Assembly (NCBI RefSeq): GCF_018323985.1
Contig: NZ_AP024590.1
Span: forward strand, 4,154,001 to 4,218,000
Direction of reading: 5' to 3'
DNA: 64,000 bases
Source of the DNA: Enterobacter kobei
GTDB taxonomy: Bacteria > Pseudomonadota > Gammaproteobacteria > Enterobacterales > Enterobacteriaceae
Each line of letters opens with the position of its first letter. The stretch's first letter is position 1. The notes beneath the pieces were generated by a model, which saw only the letters and a program-made list of their open reading frames with translations, ran no database searches and was not told where the DNA came from. A program made the translations under genes and the position numbers. Below are positions 44,022 to 53,410 of this stretch, in pieces.

Positions 44022-44756
44022 TTAAGCGGCTTTTTCGTTATGGATCACATCGGCGGCGAACACATAGCCGAGGCCGCGAATGGTTTTGATAAGCGCGGGC
44101 TGATGCGGGTTGCGTTCGATTTTGCGGCGCAGGCGCATGATGAGTACGTCAATGGTGCGGTCAAACACGTCCATGCTTTCGCTGTGCGTCAGCTCCAGCA
44201 GTTGCTCGCGGTTGAGTACCCGGCGGGAGTGCTGCATGAGCGCCAGCAGCAGCGCATACTCGCCCTGCGTCAGCGGCACGATCTCGTTTTGCGGATTGCT
44301 CAGTTCGCAGCGTGTAGTATCCAGCCCCCAGCCGTTAAACATCATATCCGCCCGTTTACCGGCCAGCACCGGCTCGGCGGCCAGCGCACCGGTACGCCTG
44401 AGCACCGCTTTAACCCGTGCCACTACCACGCGCGGGTTAAAGGGTTTGCCAATATAGTCATCTGCGCCCATTTCCAGCCCGACCACCACGTCAGACTCGC
44501 TGCCCAGTCCCGTCAGCATCACCACTGGCAGTTCCGGACGTAGCTTTTGCAGGCGTTGCAGCACCAGCAGACCGTTGATGTCCGGCAGCATCATGTCCAG
44601 CAGCACCAGCGACAGATGCGGCACGCTGGCGGCAACCGCGAGCGCCTGCTGGCCGTTATGACAAACCTGCACGCTAAAGACGTGCTCAGTCAGCACGTCC
44701 TGCAACAGTTCGCATACTGCCGTGTCATCATCGACCACCAGAATTACCGGTTTCAT
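44022..44756 (-). CDS. OmpR-family response regulator
   Basis: A 244-residue regulator: receiver domain with VVDDD (9-11) and phosphoacceptor Asp54 in LLDMMLPDINGL, and Lys in GKPFNP, then a winged-helix trans_reg_C domain (LTQGEYALLLALMQHSRRVLNREQLL; DRTIDVLIMRLRRKIE; TIRGLGYVFA). No kinase gene is adjacent. The hybrid kinase at 32480-34768 is the only sensor kinase in the window and is a candidate partner, now separated by the ABC and nik operons. The regulon is unknown. Confidence 0.87.
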   Translation of the reverse strand: MKPVILVVDDDTAVCELLQDVLTEHVFSVQVCHNGQQALAVAASVPHLSLVLLDMMLPDINGLLVLQRLQKLRPELPVVMLTGLGSESDVVVGLEMGADDYIGKPFNPRVVVARVKAVLRRTGALAAEPVLAGKRADMMFNGWGLDTTRCELSNPQNEIVPLTQGEYALLLALMQHSRRVLNREQLLELTHSESMDVFDRTIDVLIMRLRRKIERNPHQPALIKTIRGLGYVFAADVIHNEKAA

Positions 44757-44867
44757 GTTCCGCGCCCGCTTAACGTCATGTGCTTAGTGTTGACCATTCT
44801 GCATGGCGGCGGCGGCAAAATACGTCGCGACATTGCGGAAATTTAATCCCGGTCACATCGCCCGCGC

Positions 44868-44891
44868 GTCGACACGTCAAATGTGACGACA
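44868..44891. promoter_or_regulatory. Possible FhlA-type upstream site of fdhF
   Basis: GTCGACACGTCA...GTGACGACA contains near-inverted TGTCG and TGACG elements about 90 bp before the sigma-54 promoter, where the E. coli formate regulator FhlA binds. The match is loose. Confidence 0.35.
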
Positions 44892-44961
44892 GGATGCTTT
44901 TCGTCAGGGGGATAGCCGCTCACCGGTCCCGCGGACCGCGCCAATACCCGCACGAACAATG

Positions 44962-44978
44962 TGGCATGTAACCTGCAT
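44962..44978 (+). promoter_or_regulatory. Sigma-54 promoter of fdhF
   Basis: TGGCAT-GTAAC-CTGCAT has the invariant GG and GC separated by ten bases, as required for sigma-54 (RpoN), and resembles the E. coli fdhF promoter. It is about 50 bp before the ATG. Confidence 0.85.
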
Positions 44979-45027
44979 AACGGGTGCGAGAGCGCGTATA
45001 CGCGCATTAAAAACTGGAGCGAGTCCG

Positions 45028-47175
45028 ATGAAAAAAGTCGTCACGGTATGCCCCTATTGCGCCTCGGGTTGCAAAATCAACCTCGTGGTCGATAACGGGA
45101 AAATCGTCCGGGCGGAAGCGGCGCAGGGGAAAACCAATCAGGGTACCCTGTGTCTCAAAGGCTATTATGGCTGGGATTTTATTAACGATACCCAGATCCT
45201 CACCCCCCGCCTGAAAACCCCGATGATCCGTCGCCAGCGCGGCGGAAAACTGGAATCTGTATCCTGGAGTGAAGCGCTGGATTACGTCGCCAGCCGGCTT
45301 TCCGCCATTAAAGAGAAGTATGGCCCTGACGCCATCCAGACCACCGGTTCGTCACGCGGCACCGGCAATGAAACCAACTATGTGATGCAAAAATTCGCGC
45401 GCGCCGTTATTGGTACCAATAACGTTGACTGCTGCGCGCGCGTCTGACACGGCCCATCGGTTGCAGGTCTGCACCAGTCGGTCGGTAATGGCGCGATGAG
45501 TAATGCCATCACAGAAATTGATAATACGGATTTGGTCTTTATTTTTGGCTACAACCCGGCGGATTCCCACCCTATCGTCGCCAATCATGTGATCCGCGCG
45601 AAAAAGAACGGGGCGAAAATTATCGTCTGCGATCCGCGCAAAATTGAAACCGCGCGCATTGCGGATATGCATATTGCATTGAAAAACGGCTCGAATATTG
45701 CGCTGCTTAACGCCATCGGGCACGTCATTATCAGCGAAGATCTCTACGACCATGCCTTTGTGGCCGCGCGTACGCAGGATTTTGACGAGTATAAAAAGAT
45801 TGTTGAAGGCTATCCGCCGGAGTCGGTGGAAGCGATCACCGGCGTCAGCGCCGAAGAGATCCGCACCTGCGCACGGCTGTATGCCGGGGCGAAAAGCGCG
45901 GCGATCCTGTGGGGCATGGGCGTCACCCAGTTCTATCAGGGGGTGGAAACCGTGCGCTCCCTGACCAGTCTGGCGATGCTGACCGGTAACCTCGGCAAGC
46001 CACACGCGGGCGTTAACCCGGTGCGCGGGCAGAATAACGTGCAGGGCGCGTGCGATATGGGCGCGCTGCCGGACACGTATCCTGGCTATCAATATGTGCA
46101 CGTGCCGGAAAACCGCGAGAAATTCGCCAAAGCCTGGGGCGTGGCCAGCCTGCCGGCGCACACTGGCTATCGCATCAGCGAGCTGCCGCATCGTGCGGCC
46201 CATGGCGAAGTCCGCGCGGCGTACATCATGGGGGAAGATCCGCTGCAAACCGACGCTGAGCTGTCGGCGGTGCGCAAAGGCTTTGAGGATCTGGAACTGG
46301 TGATCGTCCAGGACATCTTTATGACCAAAACCGCCGCGGCGGCGGATGTTATTCTGCCGTCAACATCGTGGGGCGAACATGAAGGGGTGTATTCCGCGGC
46401 TGACCGTGGCTTCCAGCGCTTCTTCAAAGCCGTGGAGCCGCAGTGGGACCTGAAAACGGACTGGCAGATCATCAGTGAGATCGCCACCCGTATGGGCTAT
46501 CCGATGCACTACAACAACACCCAGGAGATCTGGGATGAGTTGCGTCATCTGTGCCCGGACTTCTATGGTGCCACCTACGACAAAATGGGCGAACTGGGTT
46601 ATATCCAGTGGCCGTGCCGCGATACGTCGGACGCCGATCAGGGCACCTCATACCTGTTTAAAGAGAAGTTTGAAACCGATACGGGGCTGGCGAAGTTCTA
46701 CACCTGCGACTGGGTGCCGCCTGTCGACAAGCTGACCGACGAGTATCCGCTGGTGCTGTCGACGGTGCGCGAAGTGGGCCACTACTCCTGTCGTTCAATG
46801 ACCGGCAACTGTGCAGCACTGGCGGCGTTAGCGGATGAACCTGGCTATGCGCAGATCAACACCGCCGATGCGGCGCGTCTGGGCATCGAAGATGAAGAGC
46901 TGATCTGGGTGAACTCCCGTAAAGGCCGCATCATCACCCGCGCGCAGGTCAGCGATCGCCCGAATAAAGGCGCGATTTATATGACCTACCAGTGGTGGAT
47001 TGGTGCCTGTAACGAGCTGGTGACGGAGAACTTAAGCCCGATAACCAAAACGCCGGAGTACAAGTACTGCGCCGTCAACGTTGAGCGGATTGCCGACCAG
47101 CGTGCCGCGGAACAGTATGTGATCGCCGAGTACGATAAGTTAAAAGCCAGTCTGCGCGAAAGCGCGATGGGGTAA
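45028..47175 (+). CDS. fdhF: Formate dehydrogenase H, selenocysteine-containing
   Basis: Molybdopterin enzyme of the formate hydrogenlyase complex; oxidises formate to CO2 and passes electrons toward hydrogenase 3. The product has 715 residues, with an in-frame TGA at codon 140 read as selenocysteine (DCCARV-Sec-HGPSVAG), identical in position to E. coli FdhF. The N-terminal CPYCASGC binds the 4Fe-4S cluster. The C-terminal part has the molybdopterin-binding region. ATG 45028 follows a GAGCGAG site. Two separate frames (to 45447 and from 45496) are one gene through the Sec codon. It shares the neighbourhood with nickel uptake, which supplies hydrogenase. Confidence 0.97.
45445..45485 (+). promoter_or_regulatory. 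SECIS element of fdhF
   Basis: The bases following the UGA fold into the bacterial SECIS hairpin with the apical GGTCTGC loop that SelB binds; the sequence is nearly the E. coli fdhF SECIS. This is why the UGA is a Sec codon and not a break. Confidence 0.88.
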
Positions 47176-47187
47176 CGAGAGAGGGGT

Positions 47188-47262
47188 ATTGCCCGGTGGC
47201 GCTTCGCTTACCGGGCCTACAGGTTACGAAATAGGCCCGGCAAGCTTGCGCCGCCGGGCATC
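47188..47262. repeat. BIME between fdhF and gltP
   Basis: Two opposite REP units (GCCCGGTGGCGCTTCG...CCGGGCCTAC and GGCCCGGCAAGCTTGCGCCG) between convergent genes. Confidence 0.82.
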
Positions 47263-47273
47263 TTTTAAGCAAA

Positions 47274-48587
47274 TCAGGAATTCGCGGTTTTATCAAACTT
47301 GCCCAGCACATCGCGCTCGTAAGCCAGCGCTTTTTTGCGGTCAAATTTGTGTTCCCACTTGGCGATCACCAGCACCGCCAGCGCATTACCCACCACGTTC
47401 AGCGCCGTACGCGCCATATCGAGGATACGGTCAACACCGGCGATAAACGCCAGCCCTTCCAGCGGGATCCCGACGCTGCCCAGCGTCGCCAGCAGCACCA
47501 CAAAGGATACGCCCGGTACGCCTGCGATGCCTTTGGAGGTCACCATCAGCGTCAGCACCAGAATGATCTCCTGCCCCAGCGACAGCTCAATACCGTACAG
47601 CTGGGCGATAAAGATCGCCGCGATGCTCTGGTACAGCGTCGAGCCATCAAGGTTAAAGGAGTAACCGGTCGGCACCACAAAACTCGTGATCGACGCCGGT
47701 GCGCCATAGGCCTCCATCTTCTCGATAATGCGCGGCAGCACGCTTTCCGAACTGGCAGTGGAATAGGCGAGGATTAACTCCTCTTTCAGAATGCGGATCA
47801 GCGTCCAGATACTTAACTTACACAGACGCGCCACTGCGCCCAGTACCACCAGCGCGAAGAACACAATCGCGGCATACACGAGGATCACCAGCTTGGCGAG
47901 CGGCCACAGCGAGGCGAAACCGAAGTTTGCCACCGTCACGGAGATCAGTGCGAACACGCCCACCGGGGCATAACGCATCACCATATGGGTGACTTTAAAC
48001 ATGGTTTCGGAAATGGAACGGAACACCGTCACCAGCGGCTCACGGTGCGCGGAAGGCAGCGACGACAGGCCGAGGCCAAACAGCACCGAGAAGAAGATGA
48101 TCGGCAACATATCGCCCTTCGCCATCGACGATACGATATTGGTCGGCACCAGTGACAAAATGGTGCCCATCAGGCCATGAGCGTGGCTCTGCACTTCTGC
48201 CGTTGTACTCTGGTATTTCGAAATATCCACCGTGGCCAGTTGCGACATATCAATGCCCGCGCCCGGCTGGAACACATTCGCCAGTGTGATGCCAAGAATG
48301 ATGGCCACTGTAGTGATCACTTCGAAATAAAGAATAGTTTTCGCGCCGATGCGGCCCAACTGCTTCGCATCGCCAACGCCTGCAATCCCCACGATCAGGG
48401 TGGAAATCACAATAGGAACGACGATCATTTTGATCAGGTGAATAAAGATATCGCCTGCCGGTGACAGGAGATTCGCAATCAGCCATTCGCGGCTGTCGCT
48501 TTGGTAATGCAGGTAACTACCCAGAAGAATACCCAGCACCAGGGCCAGCAAAATCTGCCAGGCCAGGCTGACTTTCACATTTTTCAT
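47274..48587 (-). CDS. gltP: Glutamate/aspartate:proton symporter GltP
   Basis: Inner-membrane carrier of the DAACS family taking up glutamate and aspartate with protons. The 437 residues start MKNVKVSLAWQILLALV; M at 48587 is chosen because AAGGA lies 11 bases upstream and it matches E. coli GltP exactly in length. The family signatures SSAHREP, AYSTASSESVLPRI and PTGYSFNLDGSTLYQ are present. In E. coli the nrf operon lies between gltP and acs; here gltP is directly divergent from acs. Confidence 0.95.
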   Translation of the reverse strand: MKNVKVSLAWQILLALVLGILLGSYLHYQSDSREWLIANLLSPAGDIFIHLIKMIVVPIVISTLIVGIAGVGDAKQLGRIGAKTILYFEVITTVAIILGITLANVFQPGAGIDMSQLATVDISKYQSTTAEVQSHAHGLMGTILSLVPTNIVSSMAKGDMLPIIFFSVLFGLGLSSLPSAHREPLVTVFRSISETMFKVTHMVMRYAPVGVFALISVTVANFGFASLWPLAKLVILVYAAIVFFALVVLGAVARLCKLSIWTLIRILKEELILAYSTASSESVLPRIIEKMEAYGAPASITSFVVPTGYSFNLDGSTLYQSIAAIFIAQLYGIELSLGQEIILVLTLMVTSKGIAGVPGVSFVVLLATLGSVGIPLEGLAFIAGVDRILDMARTALNVVGNALAVLVIAKWEHKFDRKKALAYERDVLGKFDKTANS

Positions 48588-49001
48588 AACGAGTGACATC
48601 CTTAATGAAGCGCTATTCCATGCTCATAAATGAGACATACAGAACCGGGTATGGTTAGCGTTTCTTACAAAAGCGGGGGTTTTTAACGCGCATTATCAGT
48701 ACCATTTGCGTGGTATCCGGCGCAACCCTTTAAGTTCAGGGACTTTCACTGGTTTCTTTCTCAATAAGCGGATTTTATGCCACTTATCTTGCATAACTAT
48801 ATGTAATAGATGAATTTTTAATTCCTGTAATCGCAATAGTCCTTATCGTAAATTATTTCCCGACTAAGCATCATCTGCTGCATTTTCATACACTCAAGCA
48901 ATGCGTGATCTGCCGCCCAAAAAATAAACAAAGCTCCCAAAGCCCCTACAATTAACGTTTGTGTGACATATTATTAACATCCTACAAGGAGAACAAAAGC
49001 C
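48588..49001. other. Divergent regulatory region between gltP and acs
   Basis: About 410 AT-rich bases with no gene. It should hold the acs promoter (E. coli uses CRP sites and IHF/Fis), but I found no convincing CRP core. Confidence 0.5.
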
Positions 49002-50960
49002 ATGAGCCAAATCCACAAACACCCTATTCCCGCGCAGATCGCGGAAAAATGCCTGATTAATGCAGAACAATACCAAGCGAAATATCAGCAATCCATCACC
49101 GATCCTGACGCCTTCTGGGGTGAGGAAGGTAAAATTCTGGACTGGATCACGCCTTATCAGAAGGTGAAAAACACCTCTTTTGCGCCTGGCAACGTCTCGA
49201 TTAAATGGTATGAAGACGGCCAGCTCAACCTGGCGGCTAACTGCCTGGACCGCCACCTGGCTGACCGTGGCGATCAGACGGCGATTATCTGGGAAGGCGA
49301 CGACGCCAGCCAGAGCAAACATATCTCTTACCGCGAACTGCACGGCGAAGTGTGCCGCTTTGCCAATGTCCTGCTGAAACTGGGCATCAAAAAAGGCGAT
49401 GTGGTGGCAATCTATATGCCGATGGTGCCGGAAGCGGCGGTGGCGATGCTGGCCTGCGCGCGTATCGGCGCGGTGCATTCGGTTATTTTTGGCGGTTTCT
49501 CGCCGGAAGCGGTCGCCGGACGCATTGTGGATTCCAGCTCGCGACTGGTGATCACCGCCGATGAAGGCGTACGCGCCGGGCGCAGCATCCCGCTGAAGAA
49601 AAACGTCGATGACGCGTTAAAAAATCCTGCGGTGACCACCATTGAAAACGTGGTGGTGTTCAAACGCACCGGCGGCTCAATCGACTGGCAGGAAGGCCGC
49701 GATCTGTGGTGGCACGATGTGATGGCGACCGCCAGCAGCGACCACCAGCCGGAAGCGATGAACGCTGAAGATCCGCTGTTTATCCTTTATACCTCCGGCT
49801 CCACCGGTAAACCGAAGGGCGTGCTGCACACCACTGGCGGTTATCTGGTGTATGCCGCGACCACCTTCAAATACGTTTTTGATTACCATCCGGGCGATAT
49901 TTACTGGTGTACCGCCGATGTCGGCTGGGTGACCGGCCACAGCTATCTGCTGTATGGCCCGCTGGCATGCGGCGCGACCACCCTGATGTTTGAAGGCGTG
50001 CCAAACTGGCCGACACCCGCACGTATGGCGCAGGTGGTTGATAAGCATCAGGTCAATATTCTCTATACCGCCCCGACAGCGATCCGCGCCCTGATGGCGG
50101 AAGGCGATAAGGCGATTGACGGTACCGACCGTTCCTCACTGCGCATCCTTGGCTCCGTTGGCGAGCCGATTAACCCGGAAGCCTGGGAGTGGTACTGGAA
50201 AAAAATCGGCAAGGAAAAGTGCCCTGTGATGGACACCTGGTGGCAGACGGAAACCGGCGGCTTCATGATCACGCCGTTGCCGGGCGCCATCGAACTGAAA
50301 GCCGGTTCCGCCAGCCTGCCGTTCTTCGGCGTACAACCGGCGCTGGTGGATAACGAAGGCAATCCGCTGGAAGGTGCCACCGAGGGCAACCTGGCGATTG
50401 TCGATTCATGGCCAGGCCAGGCGCGCACGCTGTTTGGCGATCATGAGCGCTTCGAACAAACCTACTTCTCCACCTTCAAGAATATGTATTTCAGCGGCGA
50501 CGGCGCGCGTCGTGACGAAGACGGCTACTACTGGATCACCGGGCGTGTAGACGATGTGCTGAACGTCTCCGGCCACCGTCTGGGCACGGCAGAAATCGAG
50601 TCGGCGCTGGTGTCGCACCCGAAAATCGCCGAAGCGGCGGTGGTGGGCATTCCGCACAATATTAAAGGCCAGGCGATTTATGCCTATGTGACGCTGAATC
50701 ACGGCGAAGAACCGTCGCCGGAGCTGTATACCGAGGTGCGCAACTGGGTGCGTAAAGAGATCGGCCCGCTGGCGACGCCGGATATTCTGCACTGGACCGA
50801 TTCGCTGCCCAAAACCCGCTCGGGCAAAATCATGCGCCGCATTCTGCGCAAAATTGCCGCCGGTGACACCAGTAACCTGGGCGATACCTCAACCCTCGCC
50901 GATCCAGGCGTAGTGGAAAAACTGCTGGAAGAAAAACAAGGCATTACGATGCCGTCATAA
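49002..50960 (+). CDS. acs: Acetyl-CoA synthetase
   Basis: Cytosolic ANL-family enzyme that makes acetyl-CoA from acetate, ATP and CoA through acetyl-AMP, for scavenging low acetate. 652 residues, the usual length. Motifs: YTSGSTGKPKGV (A3) near 264-275, the WWQTETGG region near 413-420, and A10 PKTRSGKIMRR near 605-615, whose Lys is the acetylation-controlled residue. First gene of acs-yjcH-actP, as in E. coli. CAAGGAG lies before the ATG. Confidence 0.98.
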   Translation: MSQIHKHPIPAQIAEKCLINAEQYQAKYQQSITDPDAFWGEEGKILDWITPYQKVKNTSFAPGNVSIKWYEDGQLNLAANCLDRHLADRGDQTAIIWEGDDASQSKHISYRELHGEVCRFANVLLKLGIKKGDVVAIYMPMVPEAAVAMLACARIGAVHSVIFGGFSPEAVAGRIVDSSSRLVITADEGVRAGRSIPLKKNVDDALKNPAVTTIENVVVFKRTGGSIDWQEGRDLWWHDVMATASSDHQPEAMNAEDPLFILYTSGSTGKPKGVLHTTGGYLVYAATTFKYVFDYHPGDIYWCTADVGWVTGHSYLLYGPLACGATTLMFEGVPNWPTPARMAQVVDKHQVNILYTAPTAIRALMAEGDKAIDGTDRSSLRILGSVGEPINPEAWEWYWKKIGKEKCPVMDTWWQTETGGFMITPLPGAIELKAGSASLPFFGVQPALVDNEGNPLEGATEGNLAIVDSWPGQARTLFGDHERFEQTYFSTFKNMYFSGDGARRDEDGYYWITGRVDDVLNVSGHRLGTAEIESALVSHPKIAEAAVVGIPHNIKGQAIYAYVTLNHGEEPSPELYTEVRNWVRKEIGPLATPDILHWTDSLPKTRSGKIMRRILRKIAAGDTSNLGDTSTLADPGVVEKLLEEKQGITMPS

Positions 50961-50967
50961 TGATAAA

Positions 50968-50996
50968 TGCCCGATAGCGCGCTGCTTATCGGGCCA
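50968..50996. repeat. REP-like palindrome after acs
   Basis: TGCCCGATAGCGCGCTGCTTATCGGGCC is a REP-type stem directly after the acs stop. Confidence 0.6.
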
Positions 50997-51039
50997 GTAA
51001 ATCCTACCCCTACCCCTCCTTTTACCGGGAGGGAAAATA

Positions 51040-51168
51040 TAAAAACCATCCCGAAGGATTTCGCGTTGCAGGAAGGCGGCAAGCGAGCACATCCCCAGGA
51101 GCATAGTTCACTATGTGACTGGGCGTGGGCGAGCGCGGCCAACGCACCTGCGGCGCGAAAGACACAGG
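51040..51168. repeat. ERIC (IRU) element between acs and yjcH
   Basis: The sequence includes CACATCCCCAGGAGCATAGTTC, then CTATGTGACTGGGCGTGGGCGAGCG and CCAACGCACCTGCGGCG (quoted in short parts), which are the conserved core and arms of enterobacterial ERIC repeats. The central part is the 127-bp palindromic element. It lies inside the acs-yjcH-actP transcript, so it is transcribed. Confidence 0.85.
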
Positions 51169-51188
51169 GAGCCTCTGGAGAATCTGTG

Positions 51189-51503
51189 ATGAATGAGCTT
51201 ATTTATCAACGGATAGAAAACAACGCGCATTTCAGGGAACTGGTCGAAAAAAGGCAACGGTTTGCCGTCATTTTGTCACTGATCGTGCTGGCGATTTATG
51301 TCTGCTTTATCATGCTTATCGCCTTCGCGCCTGGCTGGCTGGGTACACCGCTGTATGCGGGCACCAGCGTGACGCGCGGCATTCCTATTGGCGTCGGCGT
51401 CATCCTGATTTCGTTTATATTAACCGGCGTCTACGTCTGGCGGGCGAACGGTGAATTTGACCGACTGAACAATGCCGTGATCCGCGAGGTAAACGCACCA
51501 TGA
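51189..51503 (+). CDS. yjcH: YjcH inner-membrane protein of the acetate operon
   Basis: A 104-residue DUF485 membrane protein with two hydrophobic segments (about 26-48 and 63-85). The start MNELIYQRIENNAHFRELVEKRQRF matches E. coli YjcH; the frame upstream runs through the ERIC element and is not coding. It precedes actP with a four-base overlap and is usually found with it. The role is not established; it may assist ActP. Confidence 0.94.
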   Translation: MNELIYQRIENNAHFRELVEKRQRFAVILSLIVLAIYVCFIMLIAFAPGWLGTPLYAGTSVTRGIPIGVGVILISFILTGVYVWRANGEFDRLNNAVIREVNAP

Positions 51504-53149
51504 AGAGATTACTGACGGCAGCCGCCGCCATCCTCCCTTTCTCCGCGCAGGCGGCAGATGCCCTGACCGGTGCGGTGCAGCGCCAGCCCACGAACTGGCA
51601 GGCGATCATCATGTTCGTGGTGTTCGTCGCCTTTACGCTGATGATCACGTACTGGGCGTCGAAACGCACCCGTACCCGTAGCGACTACTACACCGCAGGC
51701 GGTAACATCACTGGCCTGCAAAACGGTCTGGCGATTGCCGGGGATTATATGTCCGCCGCGTCTTTCCTGGGGATTTCCGCGCTGGTCTTTACCTCCGGCT
51801 ACGACGGCCTGATTTACTCGCTGGGCTTCCTGGTGGGCTGGCCGATCATTCTGTTTTTGATCGCCGAACGTCTGCGTAACCTCGGGCGCTACACCTTTGC
51901 CGATGTGGCATCGTACCGCCTGAAACAAGGGCCGATCCGTATTCTGTCCGCCTGCGGTTCGCTGGTGGTGGTGGCGCTGTATCTGATCGCCCAGATGGTG
52001 GGCGCAGGCAAATTAATCCAGTTGCTGTTCGGCCTGAACTATCACATCGCCGTGGTGCTGGTGGGCGTGCTGATGGTGATGTACGTGCTGTTTGGCGGCA
52101 TGCTGGCTACCACCTGGGTGCAGATCATCAAAGCCGTGTTGCTGCTGTTCGGTGCCAGCTTTATGGCCTTTATGGTGATGCGTCACGTCGGTTTCAGCTT
52201 CAATAACCTGTTTACCGAAGCGATGGCGGTGCACCCGAAAGGCACGGCGATCATGAGTCCGGGCGGGCTGGTGAAGGATCCGATCTCTGCGCTATCGCTG
52301 GGGCTGGGCCTGATGTTTGGTACCGCCGGCCTGCCACACATTCTGATGCGCTTCTTTACCGTCAGCGATGCCCGTGAAGCGCGCAAAAGCGTGTTTTACG
52401 CCACCGGCTTTATGGGTTACTTCTACATTCTGACCTTTATTATCGGCTTCGGCGCGATCATGCTGGTGGGCGCAAATCCGGCGTTTAAAGATGCCACCGG
52501 CGCGCTGATTGGCGGCAATAACATGGCGGCGGTGCACCTTGCCAACGCAGTGGGTGGCAACCTGTTCCTCGGCTTTATCTCGGCGGTGGCTTTCGCGACT
52601 ATCCTCGCGGTCGTGGCGGGCTTAACCCTGGCAGGCGCATCGGCGGTGTCACACGATCTGTACGCCAACGTCTTCCGTAAAGGCGCGACCGAACGTGACG
52701 AACTGCGGGTGTCAAAAATCACCGTGCTGGTGCTGGGCGTGATCGCCATCCTGCTGGGGATCCTGTTTGAGAATCAGAACATTGCCTTTATGGTTGGCCT
52801 GGCGTTCTCCATCGCGGCAAGCTGTAACTTCCCGATCATTCTGCTGTCGATGTACTGGTCGAAACTGACCACGCGCGGCGCGATGATTGGCGGCTGGCTG
52901 GGGCTTATCACCGCTGTCGTGCTGATGGTGCTTGGCCCGACAATCTGGGTGCAGATCCTCGGCCATGCCAGCGCCGTCTTCCCGTATGAGTACCCGGCGC
53001 TGTTCTCCATTGCGGTAGCCTTTATCGGGATCTGGGTATTCTCGGCAACCGACAATACGGCTGAAGGGAAGCTGGAACGCGAGAAGTTCCGCGCCCAGTT
53101 TATCCGTTCGCAAACCGGCATTGGCATCGACCAGGGCCGCGCGCATTAA
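51500..53149 (+). CDS. actP: Acetate permease ActP (cation/acetate symporter)
   Basis: A 549-residue sodium:solute symporter (SSS) family protein: N-terminal signal-like segment, about thirteen hydrophobic helices, and FGTAGLPHILMRFFTV and the SISAVAFATILAVVAGL stretch. Takes up acetate and glycolate in E. coli. Third gene of acs-yjcH-actP. A strong terminator follows. Confidence 0.96.
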   Translation: MKRLLTAAAAILPFSAQAADALTGAVQRQPTNWQAIIMFVVFVAFTLMITYWASKRTRTRSDYYTAGGNITGLQNGLAIAGDYMSAASFLGISALVFTSGYDGLIYSLGFLVGWPIILFLIAERLRNLGRYTFADVASYRLKQGPIRILSACGSLVVVALYLIAQMVGAGKLIQLLFGLNYHIAVVLVGVLMVMYVLFGGMLATTWVQIIKAVLLLFGASFMAFMVMRHVGFSFNNLFTEAMAVHPKGTAIMSPGGLVKDPISALSLGLGLMFGTAGLPHILMRFFTVSDAREARKSVFYATGFMGYFYILTFIIGFGAIMLVGANPAFKDATGALIGGNNMAAVHLANAVGGNLFLGFISAVAFATILAVVAGLTLAGASAVSHDLYANVFRKGATERDELRVSKITVLVLGVIAILLGILFENQNIAFMVGLAFSIAASCNFPIILLSMYWSKLTTRGAMIGGWLGLITAVVLMVLGPTIWVQILGHASAVFPYEYPALFSIAVAFIGIWVFSATDNTAEGKLEREKFRAQFIRSQTGIGIDQGRAH

Positions 53150-53160
53150 TCAGTCTTCTC

Positions 53161-53188
53161 CCCCGGCCTGCGGGCCGGGGTTTCTCTC
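53161..53188 (+). terminator. Rho-independent terminator after actP
   Basis: CCCCGGCC-TGC-GGGCCGGGGTTTCTC forms a stable stem with a partial T-run right after actP. The remaining 220 bases to the oxidoreductase start hold no gene. Confidence 0.85.
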
Positions 53189-53410
53189 CGTGTGAGCAAC
53201 ATCACGTCCCGAACGGGAAAAAAGTCGATCCTTGTCACACTCCCCCGCTCCGTTTCGTTACCCCCGTCACACTTTGCGGCAGTTCACTGCCCTGACCTTC
53301 TCTTGCCCTCTGCTATGCCACGACAACGCCATGGCCGCTTTTTATGCTGACTGAAGTTCAGGCTTATGCGTTAAGCCAATAATTTCATTCAGTAATTAAT
53401 CGAGGACGGT

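Noticed and set aside
45445..45447. Stop codon inside fdhF as evidence of a pseudogene
   Set aside because: It is TGA at codon 140 with a conserved SECIS, so it encodes selenocysteine.
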